Assembly (NCBI RefSeq): GCF_025558165.1
Contig: NZ_LAMZ01000001.1
Coordinates: forward strand, 1,282,001 to 1,346,000
DNA length: 64,000 bases
Direction of reading: 5' to 3'
DNA from: Candidatus Pelagibacter ubique HIMB140
GTDB taxonomy: Bacteria; Pseudomonadota; Alphaproteobacteria; Pelagibacterales; Pelagibacteraceae
Under the pieces are notes generated by a model. The model did no database searches. It was not told the DNA's origin and worked only from the letters and a program-made list of their open reading frames with translations. A program made the position numbers and the translations under genes. Below, in pieces: positions 10,026 to 18,129 of the stretch (positions within the stretch are counted from its first letter, which is position 1; every line of letters begins with the position of its first letter).

Positions 10026-10030
10026 TATAA

Positions 10031-11161
10031 TTATTTTTGATTTACTAATTTTTGATACATTTCTTGATCGGTATCACCCTCACAACCAAAAATTAATACA
10101 TTAGAATTTTCATTAAGATCAATTTTTGTCTTAATTGTTTCATCTTCACAGCTTGCAATTAAACTAATTACACCTGGTGCAGCATTTTCACCTGCAATTA
10201 TACTCTCTTCACTAAAGCTTGCATTTCCAAGTAATTTCATAGTTTTTGCAATATCATCGTCAGGTAAACTTATACAGTGTTTAACTGAGTTTTTTAAGAT
10301 TTCCCATGGCACAAGTGACACTTCTCCACACGACATCCCACCCATTAAACTTTCTCGTTTAATATCAATTTTTTCAATTTTTCCAGTTTTAATACTTTCC
10401 ATTACGCAAGCTGCACTATCTGGTTCTACTACAATTATCGTAGGAATATTATTTAGATATCTTGCTATTCCAGCTACCATTGCACCAGCCATACCACCGA
10501 CTCCAGCTTGTAGAATAATATGAGAAATTTTTTCATCACTAATTTGTTCAGCTATTTCTCTCATCATTACTGAATAACCAGCCATTGTATATTTAGGAAC
10601 CAGCATATAATCTTTCCAAGCAACATCCTGAACAATTTGCCAATTATTTTCTGTAGATTGTTTTATGCATTCAATCAAAGAATTTTCGTAATTGCCTTTA
10701 ACTTTTATAACTTCTGCACCAAGTGCTTCCATAGCTTTACCTCTTGCATCACTTACAAATTCACTTATGAAAATTTTGCATTTTAAACCTAATCTTTTTG
10801 CACCCCAAGCAACAGATCTACCATGGTTTCCAGCTGTAGCAGTCGCTACGACTATTTCTTTATTTCCTTTGGTAACTTTTTCGACAGCATATGCTCCTCC
10901 TAAAGCTTTGAAGGATTTTAAATTAAATCTTTTGTTTTCGTCTTTATAAAAAATATTTTTTAAATTTAATTCTTTAGTTAATTTGTTTAATTTAATTAAT
11001 GGTGTAGGGGAGTATCCTTCCCACTTTGAGATAGAATTATAAGCATCATCTAGATCTTTTGAGGTTAATGAGCTTAAGATTTGATCTCTATCAAATGAAT
11101 ATTTTTTATTATCAGCAAATTCAGTCAATTTCCATTGATGACCGTTAGATAAAATACTCAT
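10031..11161 (-). CDS. Diaminopropionate ammonia-lyase-like PLP enzyme
   Basis: A 376-residue fold type II PLP enzyme. The PLP lysine is probably Lys85 in NLKSFKALGGAYAV, the wording typical of diaminopropionate ammonia-lyase (YgeX). The phosphate-binding loop is AGVGGMAGA and the C-terminal part has FGCEGDTD. The family converts 2,3-diaminopropionate to pyruvate and ammonia. Here the gene is 3 bases downstream of a glutamine-synthetase-family gene and 5 bases upstream of the photolyase. A related threonine or serine dehydratase activity remains possible. Confidence 0.78.
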   Translation of the reverse strand: MSILSNGHQWKLTEFADNKKYSFDRDQILSSLTSKDLDDAYNSISKWEGYSPTPLIKLNKLTKELNLKNIFYKDENKRFNLKSFKALGGAYAVEKVTKGNKEIVVATATAGNHGRSVAWGAKRLGLKCKIFISEFVSDARGKAMEALGAEVIKVKGNYENSLIECIKQSTENNWQIVQDVAWKDYMLVPKYTMAGYSVMMREIAEQISDEKISHIILQAGVGGMAGAMVAGIARYLNNIPTIIVVEPDSAACVMESIKTGKIEKIDIKRESLMGGMSCGEVSLVPWEILKNSVKHCISLPDDDIAKTMKLLGNASFSEESIIAGENAAPGVISLIASCEDETIKTKIDLNENSNVLIFGCEGDTDQEMYQKLVNQK

Positions 11162-11164
11162 AAA

Positions 11165-12490
11165 CTAACAATCTAATGTGTTATCTTTTTCCCATTTAGT
11201 AACTGCTTTGGCTTTATCAAAACTTTCTTTTGATTTAAATTCTTTGATTTCTGTATCTCTTAATTTTATATAACTTGAAATAACATCTGATCCAAAAGCT
11301 TCATTCATACTTTTATTATCTTTTAATTGAGAAAGTGATTGATCTAGTTCATCTGGTAATTTTGGTAAGTCAGGATATTTTGCAAAGTCTTCATACATAT
11401 TACAATGCAAAGGATTACCTGGATCGATTTTATTTTTTAAACCATCTAAGCCAGCCGCTAAAATACTAGCTTGTAATAAATATGGATTTGCTGATCCATC
11501 CATTAATCTTAATTCAAACCTTCCTGGATCAGGAATTCTAATCATATGTGTTCGGTTGTTTCCAGTGTAAGAAATACTACTTGGTGACCATGATGCTCCA
11601 GATTTCGTAGGTGGTGCATTTATTCTTCTATAGCTATTAATTGTTGGGTTAAAAAATGCTGATAACGATGATGCATTTTTAATTACTCCACCTAAAAAAT
11701 TATAAGCAATTTTACTTAATCCAAGTTTATCAGACTTATCTAAGAATATATTTTTTTTACCTTGCCAAACTGATACGTGAGCATGACATCCATTACCTGT
11801 TAAATTATTAAATGGCTTAGGCATGAAGGTTGCTCTTAATCCGTGTTTTTCAGCAATTGTTTTCACCATGTATTTAAAAAATGTGTGTCTATCTGCAGTT
11901 TCTAAGCAATCAGAATAATCCCAATTCATTTCAAACTGTCCGTTTGCATCCTCATGATCATTTTGATATGGGCCCCATCCCATTTCAATCATACAGTCGC
12001 AAATTTCTTTTATTAAATCATATCTTCTCATCAGCGCAGATTGGTCGTAACAAGGTTTTGATTGTGTATCTCTTGGGTCTGCAATTGAATCTCCATCAGG
12101 TGATATTAAAAAATATTCACATTCAACACCCGACTTCATTGTTAAATTTTGTTTCTTAAGTTTTTTGATTTGATTTTTTAACATTACTCTTGGCGATGCT
12201 TCTACTGGTCTACCGTCCATCCATAAATCAGATGCTAACCATCCAACTTCTTTATTCCAAGGTAATTGAATTAAGCTATCAGGATCGGGGATTCCAAACA
12301 TATCAGAGTCTGCTGGTGTCATATCTAGCCATGCTGCAAAACCAGCAAAACCAGCGCCTGCACTTTGCATTTCTTTGATCGCATGAGCTGGAACAAGTTT
12401 TGATCTTAAAACTCCAAAAAGATCGACAAAGCTAATTAAAAAATATTTAATTTTTTTTTGTTTTGCAATTTTAAATAAGTCTTTAGCCAT
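11165..12490 (-). CDS. Type III glutamine-synthetase-family ligase, paralogue 1
   Basis: A 441-residue member of the glutamine synthetase superfamily. It has the beta-grasp start YFLISFVDLFGVLRSKLVP, a metal/glutamate motif KSGVECEYFL, then NDHEDANGQFEMNW, the ATP-site region NLTGNGCHAHVSVW, and RFELRLMDGSANPYL near the end. These match the GlnT-like group, which also includes gamma-glutamylmethylamide synthetases, rather than housekeeping GlnA. It would join ammonia or an amine to glutamate or a related acid using ATP. It leads a short leftward group with the ammonia-lyase-like gene and photolyase. A second family member lies about 6 kb away; exact amine and acid substrates cannot be assigned. 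Confidence 0.75.
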   Translation of the reverse strand: MAKDLFKIAKQKKIKYFLISFVDLFGVLRSKLVPAHAIKEMQSAGAGFAGFAAWLDMTPADSDMFGIPDPDSLIQLPWNKEVGWLASDLWMDGRPVEASPRVMLKNQIKKLKKQNLTMKSGVECEYFLISPDGDSIADPRDTQSKPCYDQSALMRRYDLIKEICDCMIEMGWGPYQNDHEDANGQFEMNWDYSDCLETADRHTFFKYMVKTIAEKHGLRATFMPKPFNNLTGNGCHAHVSVWQGKKNIFLDKSDKLGLSKIAYNFLGGVIKNASSLSAFFNPTINSYRRINAPPTKSGASWSPSSISYTGNNRTHMIRIPDPGRFELRLMDGSANPYLLQASILAAGLDGLKNKIDPGNPLHCNMYEDFAKYPDLPKLPDELDQSLSQLKDNKSMNEAFGSDVISSYIKLRDTEIKEFKSKESFDKAKAVTKWEKDNTLDC

Positions 12491-12507
12491 TGCTTAGCTT
12501 AACATAA

Positions 12508-12657
12508 TTATTTAAAAAAAGATAAGATAGTTTCTTTATAATAAATTAGATTTACAACTATAATAATTATTATTGCTAAAATTACACCGTATTTAGCTTT
12601 AGGAAATGCAACTCCCCTCATTTTTGAGGGTCTTAATTCTTCATTTTCATCTGTCAT
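12508..12657 (-). CDS. 49-residue single-TM peptide (hypothetical)
   Basis: A small leftward frame: ATG at 12657-12655 and TAA at 12508-12510. The peptide has an acidic and basic N-terminus (MTDENEELRPSKMRG) and one hydrophobic helix around residues 24-39 rich in isoleucine, then a short basic end. The gene lies between the amt-cluster terminator and the GS-like gene, 17 bases ahead of the latter's start. An inverted repeat CCCTCA/TGAGGG falls inside it, so part of the signal could be RNA structure rather than protein. No family recognised. Confidence 0.5.
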   Translation of the reverse strand: MTDENEELRPSKMRGVAFPKAKYGVILAIIIIIVVNLIYYKETILSFFK

Positions 12658-12675
12658 AAAAGTTTAAATTAAAAA

Positions 12676-12701
12676 GGGCACTATTAATTAAAATAGCGCC
12701 C
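12676..12701 (-). terminator. Hairpin terminator after the amt cluster
   Basis: On the leftward strand GGGCGCTATT pairs with AATAGTGCCC (10 base pairs with one G-U) around a 6-base loop and is followed by TTTTTAATTT. It lies 16 bases past the stop of the 76-residue gene, a good Rho-independent terminator for the amt transcript. Confidence 0.8.
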
Positions 12702-12716
12702 AAATTTAAAGTTTAA

Positions 12717-12947
12717 TTACCAATCGGTAATATTGCTTTTATGGTCATTAGCACTATGTCTCTTCTTTGCTAATCTTGAAAGTTCTTCACTTTCAGATTT
12801 TGCAGTTAAGACATGCCAACCAATCCATAAGATTACAGCAATGATTACTAGTATTCCTTCACTAGATCCAGCACCAGGGTAAACAGCACCAACTACTTCT
12901 TCAGCTGGTTTGTTAAGGTGATCTATCCAGTTTGTTACTGTAGCCAT
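12717..12947 (-). CDS. 76-residue single-TM protein next to Amt
   Basis: A 76-residue protein with an N-terminal soluble part, a glycine-rich turn (YPGAGSSEG), one hydrophobic helix (about residues 31-48) and a charged C-terminus rich in K, R and H. It follows amt by 11 bases and precedes a terminator, so both genes should be on one mRNA. It has no resemblance to GlnK/PII, the usual partner of Amt. I do not recognise the family; a role as a small accessory subunit of the transporter is only an inference from position. Confidence 0.7.
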   Translation of the reverse strand: MATVTNWIDHLNKPAEEVVGAVYPGAGSSEGILVIIAVILWIGWHVLTAKSESEELSRLAKKRHSANDHKSNITDW

Positions 12948-12958
12948 ATATTTCTCCT

Positions 12959-14359
12959 TTACCTGGTTGCAGATGAAACTGCTTTTTCATCTTCTTTAGC
13001 AGCCTCCATCATTTCATAATCTAGTCCAGCTATTTCTACTTCTCGAGGGATTCTTAATTTACCCATACCGTGAAGCACTTTAGCTATGACATAGCCTGGT
13101 ATTAGTCCAAGAACAACAAACATAATTATTGCTCCGATGAACTGTCCAAGAGGATTGATTGTTGCATAAGTAGTTCCATCCCACATAGCACCTACACTGT
13201 AACCAGATGAAGGGTATCCCCATAAAACAAAACCACAAATTACAAGACCAACAAATCCTGCATAACCGTGAACTGCTACTGCACCAACCGCATCATCGAT
13301 TTTGAACTTACGTTCAACCCAGTAATGTAGTTTGTATGCAATCACAACACCGATCATACCAATGATCATTGATTGAATTGGATGATATAAGTCATTTCCA
13401 GCTGAAGCACAGATAACACCTGCTAGTCCACTAGAGTAAGTCCAGAAAGGATCACCTTTAGCAATCCAATATCCAGCCAGTAATCCTCCTGATAATGACA
13501 TCAAGAAGTTAAAGGTAATACCACTAAGTGTAGTAGGAGTTACGTAAATGTTTGTAGCTGTCCAATAAGATATACCTTCCATTCCATATTCTGGACCTAA
13601 GTCGAAAATTGGAATGTTACATGCAGCATAAAATCCCCAGAAACCAGTATAAATTAAAAACAATCCAACTGTTACTAACCAAGGATTTCTAGGCCCTATG
13701 TTTCTAGGTTCACCACTTGATGAGAATTTTCCAATTCTTGGACCTAAAACCACAAGAACACCTAAAGCAAATCCACCTGCAATTGCGTGAATTACTCCTG
13801 ATGCATATGCATCATGATATCCTAAAAGTTTTAACATCCATCCATCAAAGTGCCATCCCCAAGCAGCATCAATTGTCCAAAATACAGATCCGATTGCAAT
13901 TGCTAGAATACCAAATGCAAAAGTTGTAATTCTTTCAATGATTGCTCCTGAAACGATAGAAGCAGCTGTCCAAGAAAACAGAAGGAAAGCAGCCCAGAAG
14001 ACACCAGAAATATGATCTCCTAGATTGATAGCCATAAGTTCACTTGTAGCTGTATACCAAGTAGCACTAAACGCAGACTCGTCTGTGATTAGAGCAGTAC
14101 TCTCATTCATTATTGAAGGTGCTAATCCAGGTCCTGTTGGAAAAGCCCAGTAAATCCACCAACCAAATAAAAACCAAGTTACTGTTACCAAAGGTATCAG
14201 CATTGTGTTTTTCATAAGAGTATGTTGATGGTGTTTGTATCGAGAAGCTCCAACTTCATACATACAGAATCCAACGTGAATTAAAAACATCAGCACCACT
14301 GTTACCCAGTAGTAGAACTCTGTAAATATGGTAGTAAGAGCAGCTAACTGATCAGTCAT
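12959..14359 (-). CDS. amt: Ammonium/methylammonium-type transporter (Amt family)
   Basis: A 466-residue membrane protein with about 11 hydrophobic helices in Amt/Mep order. Family features include FTEFYYWVTVVLMFLIHVGFCMYE-type first helices, the paired histidine regions SGVIHAIAGG and AVAVHGYAGF, and a gated pore of aromatic residues. Amt proteins conduct ammonium and sometimes methylammonium into the cytoplasm. The next upstream operon encodes GS-like and glutamate-synthase-like enzymes, so nitrogen or methylamine capture is a plausible context. A strong hairpin separates it from that operon, so it likely has its own promoter. Substrate preference cannot be decided by eye. Confidence 0.85.
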   Translation of the reverse strand: MTDQLAALTTIFTEFYYWVTVVLMFLIHVGFCMYEVGASRYKHHQHTLMKNTMLIPLVTVTWFLFGWWIYWAFPTGPGLAPSIMNESTALITDESAFSATWYTATSELMAINLGDHISGVFWAAFLLFSWTAASIVSGAIIERITTFAFGILAIAIGSVFWTIDAAWGWHFDGWMLKLLGYHDAYASGVIHAIAGGFALGVLVVLGPRIGKFSSSGEPRNIGPRNPWLVTVGLFLIYTGFWGFYAACNIPIFDLGPEYGMEGISYWTATNIYVTPTTLSGITFNFLMSLSGGLLAGYWIAKGDPFWTYSSGLAGVICASAGNDLYHPIQSMIIGMIGVVIAYKLHYWVERKFKIDDAVGAVAVHGYAGFVGLVICGFVLWGYPSSGYSVGAMWDGTTYATINPLGQFIGAIIMFVVLGLIPGYVIAKVLHGMGKLRIPREVEIAGLDYEMMEAAKEDEKAVSSATR

Positions 14360-14428
14360 ATTCTCTCTCCATATTTGTTATCCTAAACCCTATAAAATTA
14401 TTAGGTTAGTTACAAATATAAAGAGAGA

Positions 14429-14460
14429 CTAAAAACCTAGTGTGGTCACTAGGTTTTTAG
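14429..14460 (-). terminator. Perfect 14-bp hairpin after the GS/glutamate-synthase operon
   Basis: CTAAAAACCTAGTG at 14429-14442 and its exact complement at 14447-14460 enclose a 4-base loop. Read leftward the stem is followed by TCTCTCTTTATATTTG, a moderately U-rich tail. It lies 26 bases beyond the stop of the 137-residue gene and about 70 bases before the amt start, so it should end the operon coming from the right. Confidence 0.8.
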
Positions 14461-14486
14461 AATTGAAATCAACTATTGATTGTTAT

Positions 14487-14900
14487 TTAAAATTTTAGGT
14501 ATGCTTTTTTCAAATCAACAAGAGGATGTTTTGGAGACATTTGAAATTTAACTAAAAGCTCTCTTGCAATCATGTCTCTGTCTTGTTGATTGTTAGGTAG
14601 TTTAATTGATTTTGGAATTGTCACCCATCCATTTGCATTTCTGCAAAATACAGCAGGTCTTCCTTCTTCGTAACCCATGTGTACATCTTCCAACCAATTT
14701 AAATCATCCCATCCCATTGCCTCAATATATTTTTTTAAGAATGGAGTTATTTTTTTATAATCAGGCAACAGGTTAACGTCATATCTATAACCAATCGACT
14801 GGCCTATCATTTTTTCTCTAGCAGTTTGTTTTTTTACTCCAAACTTAACTTTTGAAACTTTAGCTTTCGATTTAGTTTTTTTAGTTTTCTTTTTAGCCAT
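14487..14900 (-). CDS. 137-residue basic-tailed unknown in the GS/glutamate-synthase operon
   Basis: A 137-residue soluble protein with a strongly basic, lysine-rich N-terminal tail (about residues 1-30) followed by a compact acidic and aromatic domain containing YDVNLLPDYKKI, MGWDDLNWLEDVHMGYEEGRPAVF and NGWVTIPKSIKLP. No family is recognised and no catalytic signature is evident. It starts 9 bases past the end of the FMN glutamate-synthase-domain gene and is followed by a strong terminator, so it is the last gene of that operon. An accessory or assembly role for the multi-subunit enzyme is inferred from context only. Confidence 0.75.
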   Translation of the reverse strand: MAKKKTKKTKSKAKVSKVKFGVKKQTAREKMIGQSIGYRYDVNLLPDYKKITPFLKKYIEAMGWDDLNWLEDVHMGYEEGRPAVFCRNANGWVTIPKSIKLPNNQQDRDMIARELLVKFQMSPKHPLVDLKKAYLKF

Positions 14901-14909
14901 CGTTACCTC

Positions 14910-16313
14910 TTATATTTTATGATAGTTATCAACACCAACAGTGTAGTTTGTACCTGCAAGTGGAACTTTCGCTAATGCAGAAGCTTCAGAAGTTAAAGCC
15001 GCTAAATCTTCTGGTTCTAACGAATGAATATTCGTCTTACCACAAGCTCTAGCTAATAATTGAGCCTCCAAAGTCATTGAGTGTAGATAGTTATATACTC
15101 TCAATGCTGCATCATCAGGATTTAATCTTGCTCTTAATTTTGGATCCTGAGTAGCAACACCAACTGGACATCTTCCAGTATGGCAGTGATAACACTCCCC
15201 AGCTTTTACACCCATTTCTTTTTCGAAATCAGCTTCTGGAATATCTTTGTTGCAGTTAAGTGCAATCATCGATCCAGTACCAATAGCAATTGCATCAGCT
15301 CCAAGAGCTAAAGCTTTAGCCATATCAGCACCATCTCTTACACCACCAGCGTAGATTAACGTTACTTTTCCAGTTTTACCTACATCATCAATTGCTCTTC
15401 TTGCTTCTCTAATAGCAGCAATTCCTGGAATTCCAGTATTTGCAGCAGCAATGTGTGGTCCTGCTCCAGTAGATCCTTCCATACCATCTAAATAAATAGA
15501 GTCAGGGTCGCATTTTGCAGCCATACGCACATCATCATAAACTTTAGATGCACCAAGTTTTAACTGAATTGGAACTTTATTTTTCGTTAATTGTCTTAAC
15601 TCTTCAACTTTTAGAGCCAAATCATCTGGACCTAACCAGTCAGGATGTCTTGCAGGTGATCTTTGGTCAATACCAGATGGTAGTGATCTCATTTCTGCAA
15701 CTTGGTCGGTTACTTTTTGACCCATTAAGTGTCCACCCATACCTACTTTTTGTCCTTGTCCAATAAATACTTCAATTCCATCAGCTAATTGAGCGTGATG
15801 AGGATTAAAACCATATCTTGATTGAATACATTGGTAATACCACTTCTCTGAATATCTTCTTTCATCTGGTATCATTCCACCTTCACCTGAACAAGTAGCG
15901 CTTCCTGCCATAGTAGCTCCTCTTGCTAAAGCAGTTTTTGCTTCATATGAAAGTGCACCAAAACTCATTCCTGTAATGTAAACAGGTATATCTAACTCAA
16001 TTGGGTTTTCACATCTTGGACCAATTACAGTTTTAGTTTCACATTTTTCTCTGTAACCTTCGATTACAAATCTTGTAAGTGTTCCAGGTAAAAATACCAA
16101 ATCATCAAATGTTGGAATTTTTTTCATTAATGCCATTCCACGCATTCTGTATCTTCCTAATTGAGATTTGATGTGAATGTCGTCTATTACTTCAGGAGTA
16201 AAAATAGCATTATGTCCTAGTAGACTTTTATTTCTTTTACCTTCTTCATGAACATGAACGTCAGCTTTTCCACCAACGCCTTTACCATTCTTTTTACTTT
16301 TTTTCTTAGGCAT
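14910..16313 (-). CDS. glxD: Glutamate-synthase-like FMN/Fe-S subunit (GlxD/MgsC type)
   Basis: A 467-residue protein corresponding to the FMN-binding synthase domain of large-subunit glutamate synthase. Signatures are SFGALSYEAKTALARGA, SGEGG, VPIQLKLGAS, the EGSTGAGPHIAA loop and YAGGVRDGADMAKALALGAD. Cysteines 354, 374, 377 and 382 (CYHCHTGRCPVGVATQ) suit an Fe-S cluster. Stand-alone versions occur as GlxD and as the MgsC subunit of N-methylglutamate synthase, which moves an amine or ammonia from glutamine or a glutamyl amide to a 2-oxoacid. The start overlaps the previous gene by 1 base. Which acceptor is used is not visible. Confidence 0.88.
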   Translation of the reverse strand: MPKKKSKKNGKGVGGKADVHVHEEGKRNKSLLGHNAIFTPEVIDDIHIKSQLGRYRMRGMALMKKIPTFDDLVFLPGTLTRFVIEGYREKCETKTVIGPRCENPIELDIPVYITGMSFGALSYEAKTALARGATMAGSATCSGEGGMIPDERRYSEKWYYQCIQSRYGFNPHHAQLADGIEVFIGQGQKVGMGGHLMGQKVTDQVAEMRSLPSGIDQRSPARHPDWLGPDDLALKVEELRQLTKNKVPIQLKLGASKVYDDVRMAAKCDPDSIYLDGMEGSTGAGPHIAAANTGIPGIAAIREARRAIDDVGKTGKVTLIYAGGVRDGADMAKALALGADAIAIGTGSMIALNCNKDIPEADFEKEMGVKAGECYHCHTGRCPVGVATQDPKLRARLNPDDAALRVYNYLHSMTLEAQLLARACGKTNIHSLEPEDLAALTSEASALAKVPLAGTNYTVGVDNYHKI

Positions 16314-17167
16314 TAAATTGCTCCCTTCTTCTCTGTAGGTTCTAAATTATCGTAATTCCAAAGTTTTTTACCAGCTACAATTTTTTTCATTTTACTTACG
16401 TCAAAATTTTCACCAATTTCAGCAACTTTTAATTTTCTTTTTAGCCAATCTTGGTCGCTTGCTGTTAATTCAGCGTCTACAGCATCACTACCATAAGATC
16501 CAATTTCTCCTCCTACGAATATTGTCCCATCGTACATTGAGTCGCCCAGGTTAATTCCTACATCTCCAAGAATTATTATTCTTCCTCTTTGCATCATAAA
16601 ACCAGTAAAAGCACCAGCATCACCACCAATGATGATAGTTCCACCTTTCATATCAATACCAGTTCTAGCGCCAACGCTACCTTTGCAGATTAAATCTCCA
16701 CCTCTGATTGCTGCACCAAAACATGATCCAGCGTTTTTCTCAATTACAACTTTACCGGCCATCAAGTTTTCTGCACAAGACCAACCAACTCTTCCATTGA
16801 TTCTAACAATTGGTCCATCACACGAACCAATTCCAAAATAACCCAAACTTCCTTCAAAAATTAAATTTAATTTATTAAGGATACCGACACCCAAACTATG
16901 TTTTCCTTGTGGGTTTTTGATTACAATTGTTCCGTAACCTTGGCTCATTAAATTATCAATTTCTTTATTAGCTTCTGCAGCAGTCATATCTTTAACATCA
17001 AGGTCAGTTCTTTTGTTAAAGTCTACGTCATAAGTACCGAAGTAATAAAAATTCTCTGCCTCATCTGGGTTAAAGAATTTTTGTTGAGTTCTTCCTGTTA
17101 GAACTTCGGTATGCATACCCATTGATTGGGCTTTAGATTTTTTTGATACTGTTTTTAGATTTGCCAT
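16313..17167 (-). CDS. glxC: GXGXG-domain glutamate-synthase-like subunit (GlxC/MgsB type)
   Basis: A 284-residue right-handed beta-helix protein equal to the C-terminal GXGXG domain of glutamate synthase, as in GlxC/MgsB. Repeating glycine-rich turns are clear: GSLGYFGIGSCDGPIVRINGRVG, GAAIRGGDLICKGSVGARTG, GGTIIIGGDAG and GRIIILGDVG. In the fused enzyme this domain is structural and helps hold the ammonia channel. It overlaps the amidotransferase gene by 13 bases and the FMN-domain gene by 1 base, consistent with subunits made in equal amounts. Confidence 0.88.
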   Translation of the reverse strand: MANLKTVSKKSKAQSMGMHTEVLTGRTQQKFFNPDEAENFYYFGTYDVDFNKRTDLDVKDMTAAEANKEIDNLMSQGYGTIVIKNPQGKHSLGVGILNKLNLIFEGSLGYFGIGSCDGPIVRINGRVGWSCAENLMAGKVVIEKNAGSCFGAAIRGGDLICKGSVGARTGIDMKGGTIIIGGDAGAFTGFMMQRGRIIILGDVGINLGDSMYDGTIFVGGEIGSYGSDAVDAELTASDQDWLKRKLKVAEIGENFDVSKMKKIVAGKKLWNYDNLEPTEKKGAI

Positions 17168-18099
17168 ACTTTAACCTCCCCATCAAATGGATCATATGTG
17201 TCTATTTCTTGTGGTAACACAGATCTAATAGCTATCTCCTCTGATCCCATTGCAACTAAATCATCTGACTCATATAAAACTAAAGGTTTTGCAGCCATAG
17301 TGTCTTTAGCCATTCCCAAAGAGTCTTTTGTAGCTACGAAGTAAGTAAATACACCGTCTAAACCAGTTAAACTCTCTTTCATGCCTTCTTCTAAAGTTGC
17401 ACCATCTCTCATTTTTTCTGCAAGATAAACTGCGATTAATTCTGAGTCACACTCAGACATAAATCTCATTCCTTTGTTTTCTAATACTCTTCTATTGTTC
17501 CAATAGTTTGTTAACTGACCATTGTGAACTACAGAAACGTCACTAAAAGGATAGCCCCAGAAAGGGTGGGCAGATTTGATATCAACACCAGATTCAGTTG
17601 CCATTCTAGCATGACCTATTGCGTGAGTTCCCACAACTTTATCTAGACTATATCTATCACAAACCATTTTTGCGTTACCTAAATCTTTAATAACTTCTAA
17701 TGATTTACCCATAGATAAAATTTCTACACCTGGAATACTTTCTATTCTTTGAGAAAAATCTAACAAATCTTTTGTGTTATAATCAATCTCATATCTTAAA
17801 GAATAGGGAAGCGTTCTTTCTTCTTTAATAACTTTTGCTCCCATCTCAGCTAGAGTTTGATCTACAACTTTTTTTCTTTCATCATATACAGAAACATCTT
17901 CCATAACAGACGAACTTCCTTCTCCAACGTTCTCACCAACTTTAAAACGCATGATGAAATTTTTGCCATCTGTATCTCCATACAAAGCATATCCAGTTGA
18001 GTCTTCACCTCTATGTTTTAACGCCTGAAGCATTCCTTGTAATTCGCTTCCAACGTTTGAGGATTTTCCTCTATGAATTAATCCTGCTATCCCACACAT
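17155..18099 (-). CDS. glxB: Class II glutamine amidotransferase subunit (GlxB/MgsA type)
   Basis: A 314-residue Ntn-hydrolase glutamine amidotransferase. The catalytic nucleophile would be Cys2 in MCGIAGLIHRG after removal of Met1, and GHARMATESG and VVHNGQLTNYWNNRR are substrate-pocket motifs. The length matches GlxB/MgsA, the first subunit of three-part glutamate-synthase-like enzymes. It would release ammonia (or methylamine from a glutamyl-methylamide) for the FMN subunit. It follows the GS-like gene by 30 bases and overlaps the GXGXG-domain gene, giving the order ligase, amidotransferase, beta-helix, FMN domain. Confidence 0.88.
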   Translation of the reverse strand: MCGIAGLIHRGKSSNVGSELQGMLQALKHRGEDSTGYALYGDTDGKNFIMRFKVGENVGEGSSSVMEDVSVYDERKKVVDQTLAEMGAKVIKEERTLPYSLRYEIDYNTKDLLDFSQRIESIPGVEILSMGKSLEVIKDLGNAKMVCDRYSLDKVVGTHAIGHARMATESGVDIKSAHPFWGYPFSDVSVVHNGQLTNYWNNRRVLENKGMRFMSECDSELIAVYLAEKMRDGATLEEGMKESLTGLDGVFTYFVATKDSLGMAKDTMAAKPLVLYESDDLVAMGSEEIAIRSVLPQEIDTYDPFDGEVKVWQI

Positions 18100-18129
18100 A
18101 TTTTTATACCCTTTCTATTATTTTATGAC

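Noticed and set aside
11881..13929. Antisense frames of 60-90 codons over the GS-like gene and amt
   Set aside because: They mirror the coding strand, have no ribosome sites and show no recognisable protein pattern.
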